Shown piece by piece: positions 38,438 to 46,242 of a DNA stretch of 64,000 nt. Origin of the DNA: a virus; IMG/VR virus record IMGVR_UViG_3300032296_004087, positions 53,136 through 117,135 of that record, one strand, 5' to 3'. A program made the translations under genes and the position numbers. The notes beneath the pieces are model-generated. The model made no database searches. It had not been told where the DNA came from and worked only from the letters and a program-made list of their open reading frames with translations. Within the stretch, counting starts at the first letter, position 1; every line of letters begins with the position of its first letter.

Positions 38438-39493
38438 TTAATTACTCAGGGGCGCTTCAATTTTAGGGTGAAATGTGTAATGCAAAAGTTCATATTCAAA
38501 CTCACCATTTTGAATATCACAATTTTTAATTTCCATTTTGGGTAGTGAAAATGGTTCTCTTTTGATTTGTTCCTTAGCTTGGGTCAGGTGATTCAAATAC
38601 AAATGAGTATCACCCAAGTTACCAATTAGTTCATCAGGAACCATGTTAACCTCTTTAGCTATAATCAACAACAACAGACCATATGACGCAACATTGAACG
38701 GCAGACCAAGTAAAGTATCCACACTTCTTTGATTCCACATCAAAGATATCTTTCTTTTAGGTATACCCATAGAATCAAGGTGTGCTGGAAAGTAGTCCAT
38801 ACTTCTTGACAAAGGGTCAGTGTTTTGATAGTTCCATTCAAGTCTCTCTTCCAAAGTCATTTCTTTTGTGTAAACTTGAAATCCATAGTGACAAGGTGGG
38901 AGAACCATATTGTCTAACTCAGATACATTCCAAGCATTTACCATTAATCGTCTTGAGTCTGGATTTGTTTTAAGGTCGTTGATTAGGTTTTGAATTTGGT
39001 CTATTGGTTGGCTACTTACTAAACCAGGTTCAACTCTATATTTATTCCAACTTCTCCACTGCTTACCATAAATTGGTCCTAATTCACCCCACTTCTTAGC
39101 AAACTCATCGTCTGTTTTGATTTTGTTGATGAATTCTTCTTGGGTAAAAAATTTATATGTTCTTCTTTTTGTTTTAAACATTTCATCATTTGCCAGATAA
39201 TCAGGATTTGTACTTTTATATCGCTTATAAGCATCACCATCCCAAATATGACAACCATTATCAACCAAATATTTGATGTTAGTATCTCCTTTTAAAAACC
39301 ATTTTAGTTCGGTTATCATCGCTTTGACCGCCATTTTTTTAGTGGTGAGAAGTGGATACCCCTCGGACATATTATGTCGAATCTGACGACCAAATACTGA
39401 TAGGGTACCCGTACCTGTACGGTCCTCTTTGATAATACCATTATCAAGAATGTCTTTTAATAATACTTGATAGTTTTTATCTAAGTTATTCAT
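38438..39493 (-). CDS. thyA: Thymidylate synthase
   Basis: 351 residues, longer than the 264-residue E. coli enzyme because of an insertion of about 80 residues around 95-165, as in other long-form TS. Conserved: DRTGTGTLSVFG, LLTTKK, WFLKGDTNIKYL, GPIYGKQWRSW, catalytic Cys in LPPCHYGFQVY, SRRLMVNAWN, GLPFNVASY (the Asn that selects dUMP), GDTHLYLNH. It methylates dUMP to dTMP for phage DNA synthesis. No evidence for a dCMP- or dUMP-hydroxymethylase switch. Confidence 0.97.
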   Translation of the reverse strand: MNNLDKNYQVLLKDILDNGIIKEDRTGTGTLSVFGRQIRHNMSEGYPLLTTKKMAVKAMITELKWFLKGDTNIKYLVDNGCHIWDGDAYKRYKSTNPDYLANDEMFKTKRRTYKFFTQEEFINKIKTDDEFAKKWGELGPIYGKQWRSWNKYRVEPGLVSSQPIDQIQNLINDLKTNPDSRRLMVNAWNVSELDNMVLPPCHYGFQVYTKEMTLEERLEWNYQNTDPLSRSMDYFPAHLDSMGIPKRKISLMWNQRSVDTLLGLPFNVASYGLLLLIIAKEVNMVPDELIGNLGDTHLYLNHLTQAKEQIKREPFSLPKMEIKNCDIQNGEFEYELLHYTFHPKIEAPLSN

Positions 39494-39494
39494 A

Positions 39495-40238
39495 TTAAAA
39501 CTTCGCGTAGTTTCTCACACTGTGGTCGTGCTCTTGCCATATTGCCGCATGTTTTTCACTAATTTCATTTTCAGGTCGTGTCTCAGTAAAATAGTATAGA
39601 GCTAAAGAGTAACGAGAAACATCCTCGGGACATTTAAGTGGGTGAGGATGTCCATGGAACGCATCATCAGTAATATTGAAAATTACTGCCCGATTGAAAA
39701 CAGGTTCAATAGAGTGTGTAACTTTAGACATATCTTTTTCCCACAATTCTAAATTTCCTCCCCACTCAGATTTCCAATCTTTATTCAAATAAAGGAGTAA
39801 ATTGATTCTTCGATGAAGTTCATTTTCAGGGTGGACATTGTAATCCGCATGTACGGCTAATCTTCCACCTGTGTTAATTTTATGCATCCCACCACCAACA
39901 AATTTGTTATCGGGAAGAATATTATCAATACCGGTTAAGGTTTCCAAGAATAAAGTTGCCTCTTTAGAGTTAAGGTAAGATAAAACCTGCCAAGTTTTTG
40001 GTGCGGTTTGTTGAATATCATTCAAGTTTTCATCACACCAGGGACTAAAAAATTTATTTACTTGATGTTTTACAGAGTAGGCTGAAGGGTCATATCCCCA
40101 CATTTCATATTTTTTTACTTCCTCGGCAACCTCATTTACAATATCTTCTTGAATAAAATTATCAATTACAATGTGTGGAAATGGAAATGCGGATTGGTAG
40201 CTGGTTTTAAGCAGATTTGATAGTTCAGTATTAATCAT
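39495..40238 (-). CDS. 2-oxoglutarate/Fe(II)-dependent oxygenase, paralogue of 24988
   Basis: 247 residues. HADYNVHPEN supplies H-x-D; FHGHPHPLKCPEDVSRYSLALYYF is the distal His region, nearly identical in pattern to the 24988 gene (GHPHPLQCPEEINRKSLALYYY). Both share INLLLYLNxxW and GNLELW. It starts 5 nt downstream of a 70-residue gene and ends 1 nt before thyA, so it is part of that operon. Substrate unknown. Confidence 0.9.
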   Translation of the reverse strand: MINTELSNLLKTSYQSAFPFPHIVIDNFIQEDIVNEVAEEVKKYEMWGYDPSAYSVKHQVNKFFSPWCDENLNDIQQTAPKTWQVLSYLNSKEATLFLETLTGIDNILPDNKFVGGGMHKINTGGRLAVHADYNVHPENELHRRINLLLYLNKDWKSEWGGNLELWEKDMSKVTHSIEPVFNRAVIFNITDDAFHGHPHPLKCPEDVSRYSLALYYFTETRPENEISEKHAAIWQEHDHSVRNYAKF

Positions 40239-40243
40239 TTTTT

Positions 40244-40456
40244 TTATTTAGTAATAAACATTATGGTTTGTGAGATAGGAAGACGACAAATTGGGATTTG
40301 AATTTCTTCTGTAAGAGATGCCTCTTTTTGCATTACCTCATAGAATCCCTCCCGAACTTTGACAGTTGGGATATTTGAGTATTCGTATATGTTTTTATCT
40401 GCTGTGTTTGAGATTTTCACAGTTTTGGTGGTGGTATTAAAAGTAAGTGTTACCAT
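40244..40456 (-). CDS. Small hypothetical protein, 70 residues
   Basis: MVTLTFNTTTKTVKISNTAD, beta-rich, about 70 residues. Unknown; lies within the thyA operon with 5-nt spacings. Confidence 0.7.
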   Translation of the reverse strand: MVTLTFNTTTKTVKISNTADKNIYEYSNIPTVKVREGFYEVMQKEASLTEEIQIPICRLPISQTIMFITK

Positions 40457-40461
40457 AGTTA

Positions 40462-40719
40462 TTATTTGTTTAAGGTTTCATAAAGGATTAGTGGATTTTG
40501 TTCTCCGACATACATACCAAGAATGTTAAAATCATAGAAATCCAACGCATCGTCAAAATTCATTTCATCTCTTTCTTGGAGTATTTGTAATATTTTTTCT
40601 CTTGAGTATAGTATTCTAGGTCCATTACCAAATTCTTCAACAAGTCCAATTATTGCCTCATCAAATCCAGTGAGAACAACGGCTCCTTCAGCTGTTTCAA
40701 AAAGTTCGTCTAAATCCAT
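40462..40719 (-). CDS. Conserved small phage/plasmid protein, 85 residues
   Basis: GAVVLTGFDEAIIGLVEEFG, ILQILQERDEMNFDDALDFYD and FNILGMYVGEQNPLI form a pattern I recognise as a common small protein of phages and plasmids (TGFDDAIIG...RDGMxxEEAxExFxFNxxGxYVGExTP). Its biochemical role is unknown. First gene of the thyA operon. Confidence 0.8.
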   Translation of the reverse strand: MDLDELFETAEGAVVLTGFDEAIIGLVEEFGNGPRILYSREKILQILQERDEMNFDDALDFYDFNILGMYVGEQNPLILYETLNK

Positions 40720-40767
40720 GAATCAATTATAGTAAAAGTGAAAAACAAAAAAAGAGGTTTGAGGAAC

Positions 40768-40774
40768 TATTTAT
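40768..40774 (+). promoter_or_regulatory. Phage late-type promoter box TATTTAT
   Basis: 16 nt before the ATG at 40791. Confidence 0.5.
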
Positions 40775-40790
40775 AACAAAACATCTGATT

Positions 40791-41528
40791 ATGTCATACA
40801 TGACTATATGGAATCCAAGTGATTCTGAAAAAGAAAATATTCTAAAACAACATCAAACACAATATGATGGATATGCCACTTTAAATACAACAAATAATCT
40901 CACACCACTAACAGTACAAGACTTTGCTAAGGACAAGTTAGGTATGACAGTGGGTAATAACGGCAAAGTTCAGGGATTTTCAAATATGGGTATTAACGAA
41001 CAAATGTACGGTCAAAAACTTGATGTTACCCAAGATTTGGACCCAAAAGCTGGGTTTGATTATGTTCAAGGTTCATCCAATGATATTGATACTTTTGAGG
41101 GTATTCACAAGAAACTCTACAAAGAAGACGACATGGAAGAACAATACGATGAAATGGAATCCGCATACAACTTCGGAACAGATGGTCCTGAAGAATTTAA
41201 TTCAAAGACTGATTTTGATACTATCAATCAAGAATATCAGGACCAACAAGATGTTTTAGATTACGAATCACAACATGATACTGATTCTGATGCTCGTGAG
41301 ATGGTTGCACGAATGAATAAAATGATGAATAAAGAGTATGATGGTCAAGAAATGATGGGTGGTGAGGATAAAGCCTATAACTTTGTTTCTGATGGACCTG
41401 AGGCTGGCGATTCATATGGTGACACAGCAGATGGCGACATTTACGAAGAAGATGAAATCTTGGATGAAAGCACCGTAGAACAGAAAGAGGTTATTTTAGA
41501 AATGTTCAAACGAATGTCAAAATTCTAA
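40791..41528 (+). CDS. Late acidic protein with internal INEQ site, 245 residues
   Basis: MSYMTIWNPSDSEKENILKQHQ starts a tag-like helix; at residue 70 GINEQMYGQK provides an I-N-E-Q site. Very acidic and Met/Gln-rich downstream, largely disordered, with two related YNFxxDGPExxxS segments. Resembles a core/scaffold protein by composition; inference only. Confidence 0.74.
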   Translation: MSYMTIWNPSDSEKENILKQHQTQYDGYATLNTTNNLTPLTVQDFAKDKLGMTVGNNGKVQGFSNMGINEQMYGQKLDVTQDLDPKAGFDYVQGSSNDIDTFEGIHKKLYKEDDMEEQYDEMESAYNFGTDGPEEFNSKTDFDTINQEYQDQQDVLDYESQHDTDSDAREMVARMNKMMNKEYDGQEMMGGEDKAYNFVSDGPEAGDSYGDTADGDIYEEDEILDESTVEQKEVILEMFKRMSKF

Positions 41529-42523
41529 AGTAACTCACTCGGGACTGAATTAATAATTTCCTCCATATTAAAAACCACAGTTTCTGTGGTTTTTTTTATT
41601 TCAATATGTTTGATATTTTCTGTGGGTAATTTTTTCAAAATTCTTAGTATTTCATTTTTTTTAAAATCACTTTGGAAATCTTCATAATTTTTATCGGAAT
41701 ATAAAACCCTTGATGGATAATTGATTATTTCAATATTTTGTTGTCCGTTAAAATTGTAATGAATTTCATTATCGGATACCGCTAAATCCAAGAATAATAT
41801 AGATTTTTCCGTATTTTTTACTTCGTGAGACAAACTATGAAAATGTATGGGTACCAAAGTATTTTCAACTAAAGTATGGTGAATAATTTTTTCATCATAA
41901 TTGATTGAATTATGTTGGTCTAATAAATTCGAAAGATTTGTTTGATTATGAGGTGATTCATCATACCAAAAATTTTTTGATAACTCCAAGGTCTCCAAAG
42001 AACCAAACCCAAATAATCTAAATCCGTTATCAATAATTTGTGCGTTCCACAAAAGGGGATTATTATTGTATAATGAATGGTGTAAATGAGTATTTTGTAA
42101 AAAGTTAGTGTATTGAAATATTCTTGAACCAAAATATGTTTCTTTGGATTGTAATAGGTGTGACCATGCGTAGTTAGTGTGGTTTAAAACCAATGGGATA
42201 AAACTTTTGGGGTTGATTTCACTAAAGAGAGACTCAAGGTCAGGAAGTTCATCTACTTTGGAAAAAATAAAAAAATCATCATATTTGAAATCATCAAAAT
42301 CAAATAGATAAAAAAGATATTCTAAAAAATTATTTCTAAAAAAAGGTGCTTTTCTAAAAGACATCTTGTAAACCTGAATATTATCTTGGTAGGTGTTTAA
42401 ATGAATTGGTCCAAAATTTAAAATTATAAATTTTGTAACATGATTTCCCATGTACTCAATTCTTTTATCAAGAAGGTTAAGTTCGTTGTAAAAAAAAATA
42501 ACATCAAAGATTTTCTGTTTCAT
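41525..42523 (-). CDS. Glycosyltransferase family 17-like
   Basis: 332 residues. KIFDVIFFYNELNLLDKRIEY and DDFFIFSKVDELPDLESL match GT17 landmarks (FFNELDLLExRL and DDxxixSDxDEIP). GT17 in animals adds bisecting GlcNAc, but bacterial/viral members are of unknown specificity. Here the usual SDxDE is SKVDE, so the metal site is altered. Overlaps by 4 nt the preceding convergent gene. Confidence 0.78.
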   Translation of the reverse strand: MKQKIFDVIFFYNELNLLDKRIEYMGNHVTKFIILNFGPIHLNTYQDNIQVYKMSFRKAPFFRNNFLEYLFYLFDFDDFKYDDFFIFSKVDELPDLESLFSEINPKSFIPLVLNHTNYAWSHLLQSKETYFGSRIFQYTNFLQNTHLHHSLYNNNPLLWNAQIIDNGFRLFGFGSLETLELSKNFWYDESPHNQTNLSNLLDQHNSINYDEKIIHHTLVENTLVPIHFHSLSHEVKNTEKSILFLDLAVSDNEIHYNFNGQQNIEIINYPSRVLYSDKNYEDFQSDFKKNEILRILKKLPTENIKHIEIKKTTETVVFNMEEIINSVPSELL

Positions 42524-42580
42524 AGATAGTAATAGTTGAATATTAGTTCAAGGTGTGTTATTTTTGAAGAAAAAATTAAA

Positions 42581-43174
42581 ATGAATTTATCATATCCTTT
42601 TGTTGCCCAACACAGAACCGACCTCAATCACATGAACTATTACTATTATGTAAATGCATTTACCGATGATGAGTTAGATACTTTGATTAAGACTGCCAAC
42701 AAACTTCCTAAACAATTAGGGTTAGTAGGTGCTGGTGACACCTCAACACAATCTGACCATAGGAAAAGTGAAATTTCATGGATTCCTCAAAATGATGATT
42801 TTCTTTGGGTTTATGAAAGAATCACTGAATTATCAATTGCGGCAAATGCCCAAATGTGGAATTTTGACCTTTGGGGTTATCAAGATGACCTACAGTATAC
42901 TGTCTATAACGGTGGTGGTGGACATTACGATTGGCATACAGATGTTGGTCCGGGAATGTCTAACAGAAAACTTTCTTGTGTTATTCAGTTATCGGACCCA
43001 AAGGACTACGAGGGTGGTGTTTTAGAAATAAACAATGGTAATATTATTCAAATCCCCAAAGAAAGAGGATTAGTTTGTTTCTTCGCATCATTTACACTCC
43101 ATAGGGTTACACCAGTAACATCTGGTAAAAGAATTTCTCTTGTTTCATGGCTATCGGGACCAAATTTCAAATAA
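42581..43174 (+). CDS. 2OG-Fe(II) oxygenase of the PKHD/PiuC type
   Basis: 197 residues from ATG 42581 (MNLSYPFVAQHRTDLN). YNGGGGHYDWHTDVGPG holds the HxD pair, and LVCFFASFTLHRVTPVTSGKRISLVSW the distal His and Arg. Organisation YxxGxxYxxHxD...HxVxPVTxGxRxS is typical of PKHD-type hydroxylases common in marine phages. The third oxygenase in the window. Overlaps the next gene by 28 nt. Confidence 0.92.
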   Translation: MNLSYPFVAQHRTDLNHMNYYYYVNAFTDDELDTLIKTANKLPKQLGLVGAGDTSTQSDHRKSEISWIPQNDDFLWVYERITELSIAANAQMWNFDLWGYQDDLQYTVYNGGGGHYDWHTDVGPGMSNRKLSCVIQLSDPKDYEGGVLEINNGNIIQIPKERGLVCFFASFTLHRVTPVTSGKRISLVSWLSGPNFK

Positions 43175-43575
43175 TTGACATTTCAGAGTTTAATAAAATT
43201 GCTAAAGAAGAAGAAGTTTTTTTTTGGCATTTTGTTAACCGAAATGTGAATGATGGGGGTTGTACAAAGGGTTTGGCTATTAGACCCTTGTCCCCAATTA
43301 ATGGGGAAAAATGTACATCACCCCTTGATATCTTAGTTGAAGAATTGGGTATAAAAGTTTACGAGTCTATTATTGAAGATTCACTACCATTTTTATACAG
43401 ATTTAGATATGTAGGTACGCAACTTTATAATCCTACTTGTGGTTGTTATGGACCCAAATTTATCGGTTTTAAAAACGGTCAAAAAATTGCTGGCACCAGC
43501 CAAGAAGTAAAATGTTATTGTTTAGAAGGACTTACTGAGGTAATTTATTTAACTGACCCCACAATTTTCGAATAA
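43147..43575 (+). CDS. Cys-rich hypothetical protein, 142 residues
   Basis: Beta-rich with Cys at GGCTKG, KCTSP, PTCGCYGP and VKCYCLEG, a pattern compatible with metal binding. The start inside the preceding gene is uncertain; a later start would remove only the first 10-20 residues. Unknown family. Confidence 0.68.
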   Translation: MAIGTKFQIIDISEFNKIAKEEEVFFWHFVNRNVNDGGCTKGLAIRPLSPINGEKCTSPLDILVEELGIKVYESIIEDSLPFLYRFRYVGTQLYNPTCGCYGPKFIGFKNGQKIAGTSQEVKCYCLEGLTEVIYLTDPTIFE

Positions 43576-43577
43576 TA

Positions 43578-44156
43578 CTATCGTTCAGTATTCAAAAAGA
43601 AAACTTGAAATAATCTACCATTTTCTTTGCTATTACCAAAGTAGTCTAAAGACATATGGTAATTGTCTGCTCGGTACATTATCATTCTATTGAAAAGATT
43701 ACCAAATCTATCAACCATGTCCCACTTTGTCATATCTTGAAAATCGTCTCCTGGAGGTGCGGATTTAAGATATTCAGGACTTTTGTTTCTATAATCCCAA
43801 GTCATCAAATCAGTCTCTTTGTGTTTGAAAATACCTGTACCAGCGGTTATGGGTGCGTCAGGGGTTAAATAAACCAAACAAGCCCAATCGGTGGTTGAGT
43901 CGGAATGTATCCATGAACGGTCTTTGGCTACTGTATACTGAAAGGACCCAGTGTATTCACCACCCCAAAAGGTGACAGTGCCAGCAATGGGGTATAAAAT
44001 TTCTTGAATTTTGGCTTTTATTGCATCATTTAAAAATGATTCGGTTCTTTGCCCTGGATAGTTTCCTCTGACTTTAAATTCTTGTTTTAATGCAAATTCT
44101 CTAACTTCCGTAGGGTTAGAATAAAAATCATCGATTACTAAAGAGTTGATTCTCAT
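43578..44156 (-). CDS. DUF6445-like 2OG oxygenase-fold protein
   Basis: 192 residues. VIDDFYSNPTEVREFAL, FKVRGNYPGQRTESFL, then WIHSDSTTDWACLVYLTPDAP follow the pattern of DUF6445 (FYxxPxxVRxxAL...YPGxRT...xHxD...xVYL), related to prolyl-hydroxylase-like oxygenases. The HSD and a late YHMSLDYFG give the metal ligands. A fourth member of this chemistry in the window. Confidence 0.8.
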   Translation of the reverse strand: MRINSLVIDDFYSNPTEVREFALKQEFKVRGNYPGQRTESFLNDAIKAKIQEILYPIAGTVTFWGGEYTGSFQYTVAKDRSWIHSDSTTDWACLVYLTPDAPITAGTGIFKHKETDLMTWDYRNKSPEYLKSAPPGDDFQDMTKWDMVDRFGNLFNRMIMYRADNYHMSLDYFGNSKENGRLFQVFFLNTER

Positions 44157-44218
44157 ATAATTTTTTTAGAAAAATAATCATTTTGTTTAAATAAGAAAAG
44201 TATTTTCTATGGATTTAA

Positions 44219-44226
44219 TATATTTG
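44219..44226 (+). promoter_or_regulatory. Host-like -7 box TATATTTG
   Basis: 17 nt before the ATG at 44244. Confidence 0.6.
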
Positions 44227-44243
44227 TTTAATAAAGTTTTATT

Positions 44244-44564
44244 ATGGAAATTTTAGAGATACTAAATTACAATATCAACTTAAAATCTAATATTCTTGAT
44301 GTTTCATTCAGGACTATAGAAGATGCTGAGGATGAACAAAGAACCGATAAAATAGATTATTCTTTAGTTGAAGAATATGGTTATGACATCACCACCGAAG
44401 ATTTTGATTTTTTCGAAGACATTGATGATGACGACGATTATGAAGACGAAAGTGATTATGATTTTGAAGAGGACATTACCGTTGATGAAGAGGAACTCAT
44501 ATCTTTTCTAAACGAGTATTACCTTGTTAACCCTGAAAATCTACCAAAACCAACAATCTATTAA
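44244..44564 (+). CDS. Acidic hypothetical protein, 106 residues
   Basis: MEILEILNYNINLKSNILDVSF, then an Asp/Glu-rich low-complexity centre (DDDDDYEDESDYDFEED-type) and ends SFLNEYYLVNPENLPKPTIY. DNA-mimic or partner-binding roles are conceivable from charge; nothing specific seen. Confidence 0.7.
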   Translation: MEILEILNYNINLKSNILDVSFRTIEDAEDEQRTDKIDYSLVEEYGYDITTEDFDFFEDIDDDDDYEDESDYDFEEDITVDEEELISFLNEYYLVNPENLPKPTIY

Positions 44565-45085
44565 GGTCCGACTCTTGTTAGAGTAAATGTGGTGTGTAAA
44601 TTTTCGCCCATCTCAACATTGGGCCAATATCCTTTGGTCTGAATAATCAAATGTTCGTACCCATCATCAATAATGGTAAATGTTGAGGTAATCCAATGTG
44701 TGTTACCCCCCTTTGTATAATCATATCTAAACTGTAAGTCACCTGTGTAAAAGGGTGTCCCGTTTCTAATATAATACGGTTTGGGTCCAATCTCCCATAT
44801 ATCCCGACCACCAAAGTCCACACCCATTCTTTTCATCATTACCATCGAATAGTCAAAGTGTAGGAAAAAATTGCCGATGACTAAGGTATCAAAAGGATAA
44901 GGGAGCTCAGAGATAAAAGTATCTGCAGGATAGTAAGTTTTATTTGGGGATACATCTTGGTCTGTAGGATACATCTGAATGAGGTTAATCACATACTTAC
45001 CACTTAAGGTGGGTGTTTTGGTTTCAGTGGTGTAAACCTCACAACCTACAACAAAAAAGACAATAAATACCCATAGTTTCTTCAT
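44561..45085 (-). CDS. Lipoprotein, 174 residues
   Basis: MKKLWVFIVFFVVGCEVYTTE has a lipobox-like VVGC with Cys at residue 15. Mature part is beta-rich, Tyr/Thr-rich, possibly an outer-membrane lipoprotein of lipocalin-like size (TLSGKYVINLI... HTTFTLTRV). Phage-encoded lipoproteins may block superinfection; that is inference. Confidence 0.76.
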   Translation of the reverse strand: MKKLWVFIVFFVVGCEVYTTETKTPTLSGKYVINLIQMYPTDQDVSPNKTYYPADTFISELPYPFDTLVIGNFFLHFDYSMVMMKRMGVDFGGRDIWEIGPKPYYIRNGTPFYTGDLQFRYDYTKGGNTHWITSTFTIIDDGYEHLIIQTKGYWPNVEMGENLHTTFTLTRVGP

Positions 45086-45122
45086 AAAACAAAATATAAC
45101 ACTATTTTATGGATAATCAAAA

Positions 45123-45129
45123 TATTTAT
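45123..45129 (+). promoter_or_regulatory. Phage late-type promoter box TATTTAT
   Basis: 4 nt before the ATG at 45134. Confidence 0.65.
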
Positions 45130-45133
45130 CTTT

Positions 45134-45412
45134 ATGGATTTGAATGTTGATAATATAATAAAGACCATATCTAAGGTTTTATCATCCAAAAATGAGATGG
45201 TAGAACAAGAGGACTCTGCTGAAACGGGGGGTTCTGCTGGTTCAACATCAAGTGCCAAATCATGGGAGTCGGGAAGAAAGATGGGTAAAACCTATGGTGG
45301 ACATGGATATGTGTGGAAAAGTGACAGGTCTATGGGTAAAACTTATATGGGTGACCCCAAATATAAGTGGGACTCTGGTGTTTCAAGAGGTAAAGCCAAT
45401 CCACTGACATGA
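45134..45412 (+). CDS. Small tagged protein with Gly/Lys repeats, 92 residues
   Basis: MDLNVDNIIKTISKVLSSKNEMVEQED (stated here as the tag region, residues 1-26) contains M-V-E-Q. It is followed by a Ser/Gly linker and three imperfect 17-18-residue units with W(E/K/D)SxxxxGK(T/A): WESGRKMGKTYGG, WKSDRSMGKTYMG and WDSGVSRGKAN. The basic repeats could bind DNA. Overlaps the next gene by 4 nt. Confidence 0.76.
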   Translation: MDLNVDNIIKTISKVLSSKNEMVEQEDSAETGGSAGSTSSAKSWESGRKMGKTYGGHGYVWKSDRSMGKTYMGDPKYKWDSGVSRGKANPLT

Positions 45413-46218
45413 ATCAAAAACAATTAAAACTGCTCAATGAAATTAAGGTCAAAATGTTTTATGACCCAAGTAAGACTTTGTCCGAACAAACTGCCCTTGA
45501 AAGACAACTCGATAGAACTTTTTCAACACCAGAAGGTGCTGAAAATTTTTTGAAAACATTTCAACCTTATAGACATGAAATAATCCAACTTGCCGCTTTC
45601 GGGTTAATGTTTATACCATATGTAGGACCGGTAATCTCAACTAGTTTAGAGCTCGCAGACGCTGCTTTGTATGCTTCCGAAGGTGACAAATATATGGCTG
45701 GTCTTTCAGCTGCATTAGCCATGATAGGCTTACCTCTTTGGCCTGGAGCAAAAAAATACACCAAAGATTTTATTCTCAAGACTATAAAAAAAAGTAGAGT
45801 GAATTCAAGGCTAACCAAAGAAGAGTCTGAATTTTTAATTGGTTTAGCGAAAAATTCTAGGTATATCAAAATTAAGTCACTTAATAATTTATTAGTAAAA
45901 ATATTCGTGAAATTACCACTATCGAAAAAGGTTTTGTTTTTAGCTAAATTATCAAAAAAATATCCTAATACGTTTAATTTATCTTCTTTGATTTTCAAAA
46001 TAGGTGGTGTTTATATTTCATACAACACCTTGGCAAAATATTTTGGTATTTTACCGGGAACTGTAAATAATGAGGAAAAAAATGTAATTAAAAACAGTGA
46101 TTCGGAGGACTACAATAAAGTTGGTGCTGACTTTATTATTTCTGGAACTAAACCAATGACAGATGAGCAACTAGACAGCGCTGCTCAATATTTATCAAAA
46201 CTCCCTAATTTAAAATAA
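45409..46218 (+). CDS. Tagged membrane-active protein, 269 residues
   Basis: MNQKQLKLLNEIKVKMFYDP, then TLSEQTAL: L-N-E and L-S-E-Q sites at about residues 11 and 27. A long hydrophobic hairpin (residues about 58-110: IIQLAAFGLMFIPYVGPVIS...GLSAALAMIGLPLW) and a second hydrophobic stretch near 185-205 suggest membrane insertion. Tag plus hydrophobic hairpin fits an ejected protein that forms or crosses a membrane channel; inferred. Confidence 0.76.
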   Translation: MNQKQLKLLNEIKVKMFYDPSKTLSEQTALERQLDRTFSTPEGAENFLKTFQPYRHEIIQLAAFGLMFIPYVGPVISTSLELADAALYASEGDKYMAGLSAALAMIGLPLWPGAKKYTKDFILKTIKKSRVNSRLTKEESEFLIGLAKNSRYIKIKSLNNLLVKIFVKLPLSKKVLFLAKLSKKYPNTFNLSSLIFKIGGVYISYNTLAKYFGILPGTVNNEEKNVIKNSDSEDYNKVGADFIISGTKPMTDEQLDSAAQYLSKLPNLK

Positions 46219-46230
46219 TCAATAGCATCA

Positions 46231-46237
46231 TATTTAT
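46231..46237 (+). promoter_or_regulatory. Phage late-type promoter box TATTTAT
   Basis: 5 nt before the ATG at 46243. Confidence 0.65.
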
Positions 46238-46242
46238 TACAA

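Noticed and set aside
38438-39493. thyA homologue as a hydroxymethylase for modified DNA
   Set aside because: The Asn in GLPFN and other TS residues are standard; nothing points to a changed reaction.
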